Assembly (NCBI GenBank): GCA_024707225.1
Contig: JANQAE010000004.1
Location: 682,001-746,000, forward strand
DNA from: Dokdonella sp.
GTDB lineage: Bacteria > Pseudomonadota > Gammaproteobacteria > Xanthomonadales > Rhodanobacteraceae
DNA length: 64,000 nt
Direction: 5' to 3'
The notes below the pieces were generated by a model. That model searched no databases. It was not told where the DNA came from and saw only the letters and a program-made list of their open reading frames with translations. Positions 35,097-45,014 of this stretch are shown piece after piece. The translations under genes were made by a program, and so were the position numbers. Within the stretch, counting starts at the first letter, position 1. The number at the start of each line of letters is the position of its first letter.

Positions 35097-35953
35097 TCAG
35101 TCAGTCGTGTGCAGGCCGTTGCCGCTCCAGCGCGCGCCGGGCAGGGTCCACATCGGCGGCAGCTTGGCGAACGGCGGCCGCCGGTGGATCGCCAGCGCGG
35201 CGGCCAGCCGGTCGTCCACACCCAGCTTGTCGTAGACGATGCGCAGATGGCTTTTCACCGTGTCCAGGCGGATGCCGAGCAGCTGCGCGATCGATTCGTT
35301 GGACTTGCCTTCGGCGATCCAGCGCGCCACGTCGCGCTGGCGCGTGGTGAGATCCGGGCACAGGTGGATCAGCCGTTCCACGGGGGCATCGTGCGTGCGG
35401 TCCGTTCCAGCGCCTGGCGATAGAGCCGGGCGACGTGCCCGCGAAGCGCCTGCATCCGGTCGCGCTCGGCGTCGGAGAACGCGGGCTCCCCGACCACCCG
35501 GTGCGCGGATACGGACAGCGCATAGCCTTCGTTGACGATGAGAAAGGCCATCTGCCGGTGCGCGCCGCTCGGCAGGTAGGCCTCCTGTGCGATCGGCAGC
35601 GCCATGTACTCGGCATCGCTGAAGAAGTCCGACTCGCGCAGCACGCGCTCGCCGAAGAACGCCGGGTCCCGGGCCCAGAAGGGGTGGCTGCGGGCATGCC
35701 GCATGTAGGCCGCCGCCAGCCGTGCGCGCCGTTCCGGATCGGGGTCCGGCCGCGAGAACTCGGCGCGGAACTCGCCGGAACCGGCATGGAACTCGGTATA
35801 GGCGACGATCTCGCTCCGGGCCGCCACCGACACGCAGTCGAACACCTCGCGCGGCAAGGCATGCAGGTCCGGCTCGGCCGCGTACAACGCGATCACCCGA
35901 CGCATGAAGCCGGGCTCGGCTTCGCTGTGGTCGACCTCTGACTTCGTCATCAA
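35097..35953 (-). CDS. LuxR-family regulator split by a C-run frameshift
   Basis: The upstream part (35953 down to about 35387) is a GAF-like sensor domain (HALPREVFDCVSVAARSEIV, FFSDAEYMALPIAQEAY, FSDAERDRMQALRGHVARLY). It stops early as RTMPPWNG. The downstream part, in another frame, is a complete LuxR helix-turn-helix: LTTRQRDVARWIAEGKSNES, IAQLLGIRLDTVKSHLRIVYDKLGV without a break. Adding one C to the C5 run at 35382-35386 (minus strand) fuses both into one protein of about 285 aa with standard architecture. Two separate overlapping proteins are possible but less likely. Signal and targets unknown. Confidence 0.7.
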
Positions 35954-36401
35954 CTCACCCCAACGTGTGATAGCCCGGATCGCCGTGCAGGCCTACCCTC
36001 GCCTCCGTAGCCGATGCCGCATTGCACGGGTTTCCACATTCGCGCCGGGCCGTTGCGCGGCAGCGTCGTGGGCGCTCGCGGAGTCGCTTCGTGCCGGCGA
36101 AGCGTATCGGTATTCGGTTGCGGCCGGAGTCGAAGTCGGTCACGGCTTCGCGACGGCTGCCCGGTGCCGTGTTCAGCCTGGGGCCGCAGTCCGGGCCGAG
36201 GGCGTGATTTCCCGTTGACCCGGTCCCGAGGAAGCCGACGATGGCCGCGCCGAACACCCGATTCCTTCGACACGCCCCGCTGGGCGGGGCGCTGCCGCTG
36301 GCGCAGGCCGCGCCGACCACGACGCGGCCTGCGCCGCCGCACCGGTCGGCGGCGTCGACCAGCGCCGGTGCCGCGCGGTCCCAGGGCGCGCACTGCGACA
36401 C
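35954..36401. other. Intergenic, no confident gene
   Basis: Several short open frames exist but none has protein-like composition; most are Arg-rich GC artefacts. The start of a possible small secreted ORF (ATG 36241) lies here and may belong to the remnant that follows. Confidence 0.4.
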
Positions 36402-36457
36402 CGGCGGTCGCGTCGGACCTGATCTTCCGCGACGGCTTCGACGGCGCGGACGCATGA
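36402..36457 (+). pseudogene. C-terminal remnant carrying the DGFD motif
   Basis: In the frame ending at 36457 the protein reads ASDLIFRDGFDGADA and stops, a perfect copy of the shared C-terminal motif. Upstream, this frame is Arg-rich noise, while the frame from ATG 36241 looks more natural but passes out of phase. It is therefore either a short frameshifted gene (about 70 aa) or a fragment of a lost one. Its stop overlaps ATG 36454 of the next frame as ATGA. Confidence 0.45.
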
Positions 36458-36474
36458 ACCCCAGGACATCCCCC

Positions 36475-39400
36475 ATGAGATCGATCACGCTCCTGCACGC
36501 CATCGCCGCGCTGGCGGCCCTGGTTTCCACGCCGGCCCTGGCCGACTACGTGATCGCGCCATCGGGCGGCGACATCACCGGCGCGCGCCTGTCGGCGCAG
36601 CTGGGCGCGGGCGATGTCACGCTCACCGCCGATTCGGGCGACGTCGTGGTCAACGATACGGTGAGCTGGAGCGCGCACACGCTCACGCTGTCGGCGCCTT
36701 CGGGCAACGTAAACGTGAACGCGGTGATGACCGCCGCAGGCTCGGCCGGCCTGTCACCTGAAACCGACGCGTCGGAAGCCGACGGCGGCGTGGCCATGGC
36801 GCTGACCGGCGGCGGCTTCACCGGGCGCGTGGATTTCACGGGAACCGGGCAAAGCTACCGCGTCAACGGCACGGCCTACACGCTGATCCATACCATCGCC
36901 GAACTGGAAGCGATTCGCCCCCTGGCCATCGGTACCGTCAACGGCCCCTATGCGCTGGCGGCGGATGTGGATTGGAGCGGCGCCGTCAGCCAGACGCCGC
37001 TTGGTACCCTGGGCGTCAGCGGTCGGTTCGACGGCCTCGGCCATCAGCTGCTCGATCTCGTCATCCCCGGTAATACCGACGATACGGGACTGTTTTCCAG
37101 CGCTGACGGGGGCGCCGTGATCCGCAACCTCGGCGTGCGTGGCGGCAGCGTGTCGGGCGGCGGGTGGGTCGGTACGCTGGTCGGCAACAGCTCCGGCGTC
37201 ATTGCCCACGTCTATTCCACGGCCGACGTCTCCGGCACTCTGTTCGTCGGCGGTCTGGTGGGCTTCCACCAAGGCAGCGGCAGCCTGATCGCCGATGCCT
37301 GGGCCAGCGGCAACGTGACCGGCACGGGCGCGGTCGGCGGCCTCGTGGGCACCACCTATCCCGGCAGTGCCATCGACAACGTCTGGGCCAGTGGCAACGT
37401 GACGGGCACCTCGTCCAGCATCGGCGGGCTGGTGGGAGCCGCCGACCTCGGCAGTACCCTGCGCAACGCCTATGCCACCGGCAATGTGGAGGGCAACCTT
37501 GAGGTCGGCGGCCTCGTGGGCTACAACCGGGGCCTCGTCGAGCACGTCTTTGCCACCGGCGGTGTCTCGGCCAGCAGCAACAGTTACGTCGGCGGTCTGG
37601 TGGGCCACAACCCGACCGGTGCCGGCGGCAGCGTCAGCGACAGTTGGTTCGCCAGCGACACGCCCGGCGCGCACCCGGACAATGGTGCCGGCACGGCAAT
37701 TTCTCTGGCGAACCTGATTTCTGCGTTGCCGGGCGCTTTCGACGCCGCCGTGTGGGCCAACCAGAACGGCAAGACCACGCCGTATCTCAAATCTCTGCCC
37801 GGCGCGGTGTACGTGAAGGCGGAAAGCGCCAGCGCCGGCAGCGCGCGGGTCTACACACCGGTGACCACGCTGGAGCAGTTGCAGGCGGTCGGCAGCGAGC
37901 TGGCCGGCCACTTCGCGCTGTTCGACGACATCGACGCCACGGCCACCCGCGACTGGAACGGCGGTGCCGGCTTTCTGCCGATCGGCAATTGTGCCGGCGG
38001 CTTCACCGGCCGATTCGACGGCCTGGGGCACGTGGTCGGCAACCTGACCATCGACCGGGGCGACACGCTCTGCGTGGGCCTGTTCGGCGCCATCGACGTC
38101 GGCAGCGTGGTGCGCAACGTCGGCGTCGATGGCGGTTCGGTTACGGGGATTTCCATGGTCGGCGGACTGGTGGGCTACAGCGCGGCGGGAATCATCGACC
38201 ATGCCTTCGCCACGGCCGAGGTGACCGCGGACATCCAGTACGGCGGCGGCCTGGTGGGTTTCACCACCGGCGAGGTGAGCCATGCCTACGCCACCGGCCG
38301 CGTGACGGTCGCGGGCGACGGTGCCGGAGGACTGACCGGCGGCAACCGCGGCGCCATCAGCCGCACCTGGGCCAGCGGCCCGGTGACCGGCGATGGCACC
38401 TACGTCGGCGGACTGGTCGGCCTGGCCATGGACGGCACCGTCAGCGACGCGTACTGGGACCGCTTCAGCACCGGCCAGGACAGCGCGGTCGGCTTCGTCA
38501 ACGCCAACGCCACCGTCACCCACCTCAATCCCGTCACCAGCGACCCGGCGCAAAGCGGCGCCGCCGACTACGCGTTCAGGCAAAGCGCCTACGACACGGC
38601 TTCGGGCCAGTTGCTCGGTACGTTCGGCGGTACGCCGGGCAGCGCGACCTGGACGATGGTGGACGGCGCCACGCGTCCGTTCCTGCAGATGGAATATGCG
38701 ACGCGCATCGGCACCGCGCATCAGTTGCAGTTGATGCACATGGCGCCGGATGCGCACTACGCGCTGGCGCGCCACGTCGACGCCGGCGAAACCGGCCGCA
38801 ACGACGGCACGCCGGCCAACAGCGCCGGCATGTGGCCGAGCACCGGCTTCGTGCCGGTGGGCAGCGACGCCGCGCCGTTCAGCGGCAGCCTCGACGGCCG
38901 CTACCGCATGATCGGCGACCTGCGCATCGCCGCGCGCAGCGCAGCCAGCTTCGGCGTGGCCGGCCTGATCGGCGAACTGAACGGCGGCACGATCCGCCGC
39001 ATCGGCCTGCTGCGTCCGCGCATCGAGCTGACCGGCAGCGGCAGCTACGCGATGGCCGGCGCCCTGGTGGGCTATATCAAGGACGCGGGCGACGTGGAAG
39101 AGAGCTTCGCGCTCGATGCCGACGTCAGCGCCGTCAACAGCAACGCCTTTGCCAATGTCGGAGGGTTGGTCGGCCACAACCAGGGCAAGATCCGCAATGC
39201 CTATGCCACCGGCGTCGTGCGGGCGACCGCGGCGGACATGGCGGCGGCGGGTGGCCTGCTCGGCGTGCACCAGGGCGCGAGCCTGGATCGCACCTATTCC
39301 ACCGCCATGGTGTCCGCGTCGAGTGCCACCTTCACGCCCTACGTCGGCGGCCTGGTCGGCAGAAACCTCGGCGGCGACACCACCGACAGCTTCTGGGACA

Positions 39401-40452
39401 CCAGCGCCAGCGGGCAAGGCGCCAGCGCGGGCGGTACCGGCCTTTCCACGCTGCGCTGGCTCTCGCAAGGCCCGATCGCTACCGGCCTGTGGGATACGGC
39501 CACGACCTGGGTGACCGGCTATCCGTATCCGGTGCTCAAGGGCTTTCCCCACGTGCGCGTGGTCGCGCAGGGCGCGCACGTGATGCAGGGCGTAGCGGCG
39601 GTGAACGTGGATGCATACGCCGTCGTCGACCAGGACGACGTCGATGCGAGCACGCTGGTCGACGGCACGCCGTCGTGGTTCGCCGATCCGGAACTGGCGG
39701 CCGGCGAGACGGCCAACGTCGGCGGCACCGGCGTGACGGTGCGCGATTCGGTCCATCAGCGGACCTACATCGGCTCGGGCGTCGTGACCTCGACGGCCCA
39801 CACGGTCGGCGGCACGGTGACGGGACTGGCGAGCGGCCAGAGCGTGCAGGTACAGATCAACGGCGGCGATACGCAGCTCGTCTCGGCGGATGCGCCGGCG
39901 TTCACGTTCGCGCCGCTGGCCGACGGTACCGCATGGACGGTCACGGTGTCGCAGCAGCCGGCCTCGCCGCTGCAGCGCTGCGCGGTGACGTCACACGCAA
40001 GTGGCACCCTCGCGGGCGCGGACGTGGACGACGTCGTGGTGACGTGCACGACGGCTGCGCTGACGCTCACGCTGACGCAGGCCGCCCCTGACTACGTGAC
40101 CTACGGCCGGATCGTCGACTACATCGTCACGCTGTCCAACAGCGGCGACGGCCCCGCGGTGGACGCCGCCGCGAACGCCCGCTTCGGCGGCGGCGCGGAC
40201 CTGGGCGCGGCGACGTGGCAGTGCATCGCCGGCAGCGTCGATGCGAGCTGCACACCCTTGGGCAACGGCCCGATCGACGACCACGTGACGGTCCCGCCCG
40301 GCGTGTCGATGACCTGGTTGATTCACGTCCCCGTCGCCACGCACACCACCTCCGGAACGCTCGATTTCCGCTTCGAGGTCGAGGGACTCGATCCGGTCAC
40401 CGACACGGCGACGGTCGTGCTGTTCCGCGACGACTTCGAGGGGGCGCCATGA
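36475..40452 (+). CDS. Large GLUG-repeat surface protein with DUF11-like end
   Basis: 1325 aa from ATG 36475 (AGGA 8 nt upstream; signal peptide SITLLHAIAALAALVSTPALA). ATG 36454 is an alternative. The N-terminal region resembles the beta-helical start of filamentous-haemagglutinin-like adhesins. The centre is dominated by GLUG motifs: VGGLVG followed by a variable strand and AYATG.V or AWASGNV, at least fifteen times, in two blocks separated by a domain with VTTLEQLQAVGSELAGHF. GLUG repeats form beta-helices in secreted adhesins and IgA peptidases. The C-terminus has a DUF11-like domain and ends VLFRDDFEGAP. The next gene overlaps its stop. Probably an exposed adhesin; no secretion partner is encoded nearby. 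Confidence 0.85.
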   Translation: MRSITLLHAIAALAALVSTPALADYVIAPSGGDITGARLSAQLGAGDVTLTADSGDVVVNDTVSWSAHTLTLSAPSGNVNVNAVMTAAGSAGLSPETDASEADGGVAMALTGGGFTGRVDFTGTGQSYRVNGTAYTLIHTIAELEAIRPLAIGTVNGPYALAADVDWSGAVSQTPLGTLGVSGRFDGLGHQLLDLVIPGNTDDTGLFSSADGGAVIRNLGVRGGSVSGGGWVGTLVGNSSGVIAHVYSTADVSGTLFVGGLVGFHQGSGSLIADAWASGNVTGTGAVGGLVGTTYPGSAIDNVWASGNVTGTSSSIGGLVGAADLGSTLRNAYATGNVEGNLEVGGLVGYNRGLVEHVFATGGVSASSNSYVGGLVGHNPTGAGGSVSDSWFASDTPGAHPDNGAGTAISLANLISALPGAFDAAVWANQNGKTTPYLKSLPGAVYVKAESASAGSARVYTPVTTLEQLQAVGSELAGHFALFDDIDATATRDWNGGAGFLPIGNCAGGFTGRFDGLGHVVGNLTIDRGDTLCVGLFGAIDVGSVVRNVGVDGGSVTGISMVGGLVGYSAAGIIDHAFATAEVTADIQYGGGLVGFTTGEVSHAYATGRVTVAGDGAGGLTGGNRGAISRTWASGPVTGDGTYVGGLVGLAMDGTVSDAYWDRFSTGQDSAVGFVNANATVTHLNPVTSDPAQSGAADYAFRQSAYDTASGQLLGTFGGTPGSATWTMVDGATRPFLQMEYATRIGTAHQLQLMHMAPDAHYALARHVDAGETGRNDGTPANSAGMWPSTGFVPVGSDAAPFSGSLDGRYRMIGDLRIAARSAASFGVAGLIGELNGGTIRRIGLLRPRIELTGSGSYAMAGALVGYIKDAGDVEESFALDADVSAVNSNAFANVGGLVGHNQGKIRNAYATGVVRATAADMAAAGGLLGVHQGASLDRTYSTAMVSASSATFTPYVGGLVGRNLGGDTTDSFWDTSASGQGASAGGTGLSTLRWLSQGPIATGLWDTATTWVTGYPYPVLKGFPHVRVVAQGAHVMQGVAAVNVDAYAVVDQDDVDASTLVDGTPSWFADPELAAGETANVGGTGVTVRDSVHQRTYIGSGVVTSTAHTVGGTVTGLASGQSVQVQINGGDTQLVSADAPAFTFAPLADGTAWTVTVSQQPASPLQRCAVTSHASGTLAGADVDDVVVTCTTAALTLTLTQAAPDYVTYGRIVDYIVTLSNSGDGPAVDAAANARFGGGADLGAATWQCIAGSVDASCTPLGNGPIDDHVTVPPGVSMTWLIHVPVATHTTSGTLDFRFEVEGLDPVTDTATVVLFRDDFEGAP

Positions 40453-40514
40453 TCCGCTCCTTCGCGAACCGCCCGCCCCGCCATCCCCTCCACGCATCGA
40501 TCCGGGAGCATGCC

Positions 40515-41300
40515 ATGTACCTCGCCGTCCGCGCCGCGCTGATCGGCTGCATGCTCTGGATGCCCCACGCCGCCGCCGGCGAGCCGACACTCGTGGCGAC
40601 CATCGACGACGCGCACGCCTATGCGCGGTACGGGCAGACGATCACCTACGTCATCACCTTGACCAACACGGACCCCGCCACCGCAGCGACGGTCCCCATC
40701 GAGGTGACGCTGTCACCGGCATTCGATGGCGATGCGGCGACGTGGCAGTGCTTCCCCGGCGTCGACGGCGTCGTCTGCGCCGACGCGGGCTCCGGTCTTC
40801 TGGCCGATACCGCGATGCTGCCGCCCGGGGCGCGCGCCACCTGGCTGTTCAGCGTGCCGATGCAGGCCACGCCCAGCGAAACGACGGCCACGCTGACCTT
40901 CACGGCCGGCGGCATCGCGCCACTGACGGACACCAACACCCTGGTGATCTTCAAGGACCGCTTCGACGTGCCCTATGCCGACGGCACCGAGGCCATGCCG
41001 CTGCAGGACGGCGTGCGCGACGTCTTCGTGCTGGCGCCGGCGCAGGGCGCGGCGATCGAGACGGTACGTCAGTGGCGCCTGCACGACGACAGCCGCGTTC
41101 TGGTCGATCGCCTGCGGCTGGATGCACAGGATCTCGTCCGCCTTCGCCTCGCGCCGCGCACGGGCGCGATACGGCGCAGTGCCTGGGCGGCCGTGCGCCC
41201 GGGCGCAGCACTCGCGTTCGTCAGCGTCGACGGCCTGGTGCTGCTCGAAGGCGCCGGGCGTACCCTCCTCGTCGATGCGGGCGCCGAGGCACCCCCATGA
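40515..41300 (+). CDS. Secreted DUF11-like protein with extended C-terminus
   Basis: 261 aa from ATG 40515 (GGGAG 6-7 nt upstream; signal peptide AALIGCMLWMPHAAAG); ATG 40449, overlapping the previous stop, is an alternative 22 codons earlier. A DUF11-like domain (ARYGQTITYVITLTN, FPGVDGVVCADAGSG, LPPGARATWLFSVP) closely parallels the last domain of the preceding protein. The motif VIFKDRFD follows it, but here an extra domain of about 110 residues continues (DGVRDVFVLAPAQGAAIE, RLRLAPRTGAIRR). The gene looks like a duplication of the upstream C-terminus that gained a tail. Confidence 0.75.
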   Translation: MYLAVRAALIGCMLWMPHAAAGEPTLVATIDDAHAYARYGQTITYVITLTNTDPATAATVPIEVTLSPAFDGDAATWQCFPGVDGVVCADAGSGLLADTAMLPPGARATWLFSVPMQATPSETTATLTFTAGGIAPLTDTNTLVIFKDRFDVPYADGTEAMPLQDGVRDVFVLAPAQGAAIETVRQWRLHDDSRVLVDRLRLDAQDLVRLRLAPRTGAIRRSAWAAVRPGAALAFVSVDGLVLLEGAGRTLLVDAGAEAPP

Positions 41301-41538
41301 GCCGCGCCAGCGAAGGTCGAGGTTCTGGCAGCGGCCAGCCAACGGAGGAAGCCGGGCATTCGCGAGAATCGATGTCAGCCGCGCCGTAGTGCTGCGCCGA
41401 TGACACGCGGCCGGCTGCGCGAGCGGCGCGGAACCCAGCGCTGTTATGGCCCACGAGGAACGGCGTTCGGTCGCCGTGGACACGGGACGGGGGATGCGTC
41501 CGCACGCGCCGCCGCGCCGCGAACCGTGTCGCGCATCG

Positions 41539-42738
41539 CTAGGACGCGCTGGCCAGCGCCTCGACCTCGGCGATCAGGCGCGCGCGCACCTGGTCGAGAC
41601 TGTAGTGATCGAGCACGTAGCGGCGCGCGCGATCGCCCTGGCTGGCGCGCGCATCGGCGTCGAGCGCGGTCGCGGCGTCGAGCGCGGCGTCGAACGCGGC
41701 CTGGTCGTGGTAGACGAAACCGGCGCCGCTCTGCTCGACGTGGTCGGCGAGGATCTCGCTGCGGCCGTTGACGATGTTCGGCGTGCCCTGCGCCATCGCC
41801 TCCAGCGCGACGATGCTGAGGCTCTCGTATGGCGAGGGCTGCACGAACGCGACCGCGCCGGCCATCAGCGCGAACTTGCGCTCTTCCTCGACGAAGCCGA
41901 GCACGCTGACGTTGGCGTCGTCGGCGACCTGCATGATGTTGTGACCGGTCATCAGGAGCCGCAGCGGCGAGTCCGGCCGCGCCGCCTTGTACGCGGCGAA
42001 CCAGGCCAGCAGGTGATCGCAGCCTTTGTTGACGTCGATGCGACCGCAGTAGAGCAGGTACGGAAAGCCCTCGCGCGCCGGCGCAGCCGCGTCGGTCGCG
42101 ACCGTCATTGCGACCAGGTTGCCCGAGTCGCGGTTCCACAGCCGTCCGCCGAGGCGGCGCTCGGCCTGCGTGTTCCAGAGGATGCGCGGGATGCCGCGCG
42201 CCATCTGGCCGATCACGCGCAGGTACGCCGGCGGCTCGTCGTGCAGCGTCGGCACCAGGCCGAAGCGGCGGTGCGGCATCGCGCGCACGCCGTCGAACGT
42301 GGTCGGATACAGATAGGTCAGGAAAATCACGGCGGCGTAGTCCTCGCCGTGCGTGCGCAGGTGCTCGTACAGCGCCGGACAGACCGGCCCCTGCGAGCGG
42401 ATGAATTCCTCTTCGAGTGCCTCGGGCCAGCCGTAGCGGTCCTCGTCGGGCGCGCCGGCGGTGGCCTCGAAGCGGTCGAGCACGCGCCGGTGCAGACGGC
42501 TGAAGTACGAAGTACGGCCGCGCTCGACGCGGAAGCGCCGGATCGTCACGCCGTCGCGGCGCTCGACGCCGGCCGGCAGGTCGTTGTCCCAGCGGATGTA
42601 GTCCAGCGCGGTGGAGGTCAGCACGTCGACGTCGTAGGCATCGGCGAGCAGCGTGGCGTACTGCCAGGCATGGGCTTCGGCACCGCCGACGAGCTTCTCG
42701 TGGCAGCGCTGGACGACGATCGCGACGCGGCGTTTCAC
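41539..42738 (-). CDS. GT4-family glycosyltransferase, polysaccharide locus
   Basis: 399 aa. GT-B fold: the N-terminal half starts VAIVVQRCHEKLVGGAEAHA (sugar-acceptor domain), the C-terminal donor domain has YLLYCGRIDVNKGCDHLLAW and PSPYESLSIVALEAMAQGTP, the ExxxxxxxE catalytic/nucleotide signature of GT4 retaining enzymes. The start overlaps the upstream gene's end by 4 bases, so it is the last gene of the minus arm. Likely adds one sugar to the O-antigen or surface glycan; the sugar is unknown. Confidence 0.85.
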   Translation of the reverse strand: MKRRVAIVVQRCHEKLVGGAEAHAWQYATLLADAYDVDVLTSTALDYIRWDNDLPAGVERRDGVTIRRFRVERGRTSYFSRLHRRVLDRFEATAGAPDEDRYGWPEALEEEFIRSQGPVCPALYEHLRTHGEDYAAVIFLTYLYPTTFDGVRAMPHRRFGLVPTLHDEPPAYLRVIGQMARGIPRILWNTQAERRLGGRLWNRDSGNLVAMTVATDAAAPAREGFPYLLYCGRIDVNKGCDHLLAWFAAYKAARPDSPLRLLMTGHNIMQVADDANVSVLGFVEEERKFALMAGAVAFVQPSPYESLSIVALEAMAQGTPNIVNGRSEILADHVEQSGAGFVYHDQAAFDAALDAATALDADARASQGDRARRYVLDHYSLDQVRARLIAEVEALASAS

Positions 42739-43819
42739 AGCACCGGCTCCAGGTAGCGCAGAAACCGCTCGCGCAGGACGCGGCTCGCATAGGTGGACTG
42801 GTAGCGCCGCGACGCGGCCTCGCGCAGCGTCGCGCGCAGGTCGCCGTCGCCGAACACGCGCGCGGCGCTGGCCGCGTACAGGTACGGGTCGGCGCCGTCC
42901 CAGGACAGGCCGGCGTCGGCCAGCGTCTCGGGGATCGCGCTGGTCGCGCGCGCGACGATCGGCGTGCCGAGCGCCATCGACTCGGCCAGCGGCACGCAGA
43001 AGCCCTCGTGCTCGCTGAGCAGCATGAAGACGTGGGCGGCGAGGTACGCGGCCTTGAGCTGGCCCTCGCTGGCGCCATTGATCCAGCGCACGCGACCGCC
43101 GAGGCGGTGATGGTCGATGCGCGCGCGGATGCGGTCGGTGTAGGTCGAAAGGCGCGGATCGATCTTGCCGAGGATCACCAGCCGCGCCGGATCGCCGTAG
43201 GCGTCGACGTAGGCGGCGAACGCGTCGACCAGCGCGACGTGGCCCTTGTTCGGCGCGATGCGGCCGACCATCAGGAAGTTCTTCGCGCCGTCGTCGAGCT
43301 CGTCGATCATGTCGAGGTCGGCGTCGGCCTCGGCCAGCTCGTCGATGCGGTGGAACGGCGCAAGCACGCCGCCGCGTTCGGGCGGCAGGCCGGCCTCGAC
43401 CAGCTCGCCGAGGTTGTAGGCCGACGCCCCCAGATACAGCTCGCAGCCGAGCGTCGCGATCGCGGCGATCTCGTCGCGGCCGCCGCGGCAGGCCGCGACG
43501 TAATCGGCGGCGATGCCTTCGAAGAACTCGGGCGGCGTCACGTTGTGGTACTTGACGACGCGGAAGCGCGGCAGCGCCCGAGCAGGTCGATGCCCTTCTT
43601 CCAGCCCATCGAGTAGTGGTAGATCACCAGATCGCCGCTGCCACCGGCGAACGAGGGCAGACGCTCGGCCGGATAGGTGCGCTCGCCGATGTCGCCGGCC
43701 GCATCGCAGAAGATGCGCGTCTCGATGCCGGCCGCGACGAGGATGCGGAACATCGCCATCGCGTCGGCGCCGACCGCGTCGCGGCTGGCGATGTTCGGGA
43801 TCAGGATCGCGGCTTTCAT
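42735..43819 (-). CDS. GT4-family glycosyltransferase with a one-base frameshift
   Basis: The start MKAAILIPNIASRDAVGADA at 43819 reads to about 43580, then the frame breaks. Restoring one G in the run at 43577-43579 (minus strand) joins it as LLGALPRFRVVKYHNVTPPEF to the rest, ending at 42735. The donor half has FLMVGRIAPNKGHVALVDAF and LLSEHEGFCVPLAESMALGTP, the GT4 signature. The rebuilt protein is about 360 aa and closely similar to the next upstream glycosyltransferase (both share KYHNVTPP/RYHNVTPP and GCELYLGAS/GCSPFNL), so they are tandem duplicates. Confidence 0.8.
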
Positions 43820-43919
43820 CGGCGCAGGCTCCGCGCGGGGCGCGAGAATCGGAAGGAACGGCCGCCGCATCCGCACAGGGCGCCGGGGCCGGCCGTGGAC
43901 GGATCGCGCCGCATCGCGG

Positions 43920-45001
43920 TCAGTCGAACCGGCGCATGACGTCGGCCAGCTCGCGCTCGAGCACGGCCGGTGCGAACGTGTCGCGGTAGCGCGCCCGGCC
44001 CTGCGCGACCAGATGCTCGCGCAGGGCCGGGTCGGCGTAGAGGCGGCCGACCGAGGCGGCGATCAGATGCGCGTCGCGGTCGTCCCAGATCAGGCCGGCG
44101 TCGCCGAGCGTCCACGGAATCGCGCTCGATCCGTAGGCGATCACCGGCGTGCCGAGCGCGAGCGCCTCGATCACCGGCACGCAGAAACCTTCGTGCGCGC
44201 TCAGCATGACCAGAGCGGTCGCGGCCGCGTAGGCGGCGCGCAGCGTCGGGCCGTCGGCATCGTCGATCAGGGTCACGCGCTCGTGCAGGCCGAGCTGGTC
44301 GACGCGATGCCAGAACGCCTCGCCGTAGCTGGCCAGGGCCGGCGCGAGCTTGCCGACCAGCAGCAGATGCGACTGCCCGTCGACCTCGCGCACGCAGGCG
44401 GCCAGCGCCTCGGCGAGCTCCAGATAGCTCTTGTTCGGCACGATGCGCCCGACCATCAGCAGCAGCGGCGCGCCGCCGTTGTCGGGGATGCGCCGTGCGT
44501 CGGGCGCGGTCGCGGCCAGGTCCTCGACCGGATGGAACGGCGCGAGCACGGCCATGCGCGCCGGATCGACGCCCTCGGCCGCGAAGTCCTCGAGGTTGAA
44601 CGGCGAGCAACCCAGGTACAGCTCGCAGCCGAGCCGCGCGAACGCGGCGATCTGCTTGCGGCCGTTGCCGCAGGCCGACACGTAGCCGTCGGACCAGCCG
44701 CGAAGAAGCCCGGCGGCGTGACGTTGTGATAGCGCACGATGCGCCGCGCGCGGATGCGCCGGAACAGCTCGAGCGGGAAATCCCAGGCCGTGCAGAAGTG
44801 ATAGATCACCACGTCGCGCGGCGAGGTGATCCACTCGGCGAGCACCTCGTGCGACAGCACCGGCTCGTCGATGCCGTGCGCCTCCATCGCGAACAGCGCG
44901 ACCTCGTGGCCCTGGCCGCGCAGCGCGGCGGCCATCTGCCGCGCGTCGTTGCTGACCGCGTCGTAGGCGCGCAGACCCGGCACCAGCACCGCGATTCTCA
45001 T
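43920..45001 (-). CDS. GT4-family glycosyltransferase with a one-base frameshift
   Basis: MRIAVLVPGLRAYDAVSNDA starts at 45001, 13 bases after the stop of the methyltransferase gene. After RRIVRYHNVTPPGFFA the frame breaks at 44698-44699; one additional G gives FFAGWSDGYVSACGNGRKQI and the protein continues to 43920. The donor domain has LLMVGRIVPNKSYLELAEAL and MLSAHEGFCVPVIEALALGTP. Reconstructed length is about 360 aa. As sequenced, the donor domain would not be made. Confidence 0.8.
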
Positions 45002-45014
45002 GCGGCGCGTCCGC

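Noticed and set aside
35097-35953. Two separate overlapping proteins (sensor and HTH) instead of one LuxR regulator
   Set aside because: Single-chain architecture is the norm, and one base in a C5 run restores it; kept only as an alternative.
37164-39514. Possible CRISPR or DNA repeat array in the GLUG region
   Set aside because: The periodicity is at protein level (GLUG motifs); the DNA units diverge and there is no constant repeat with unique spacers.
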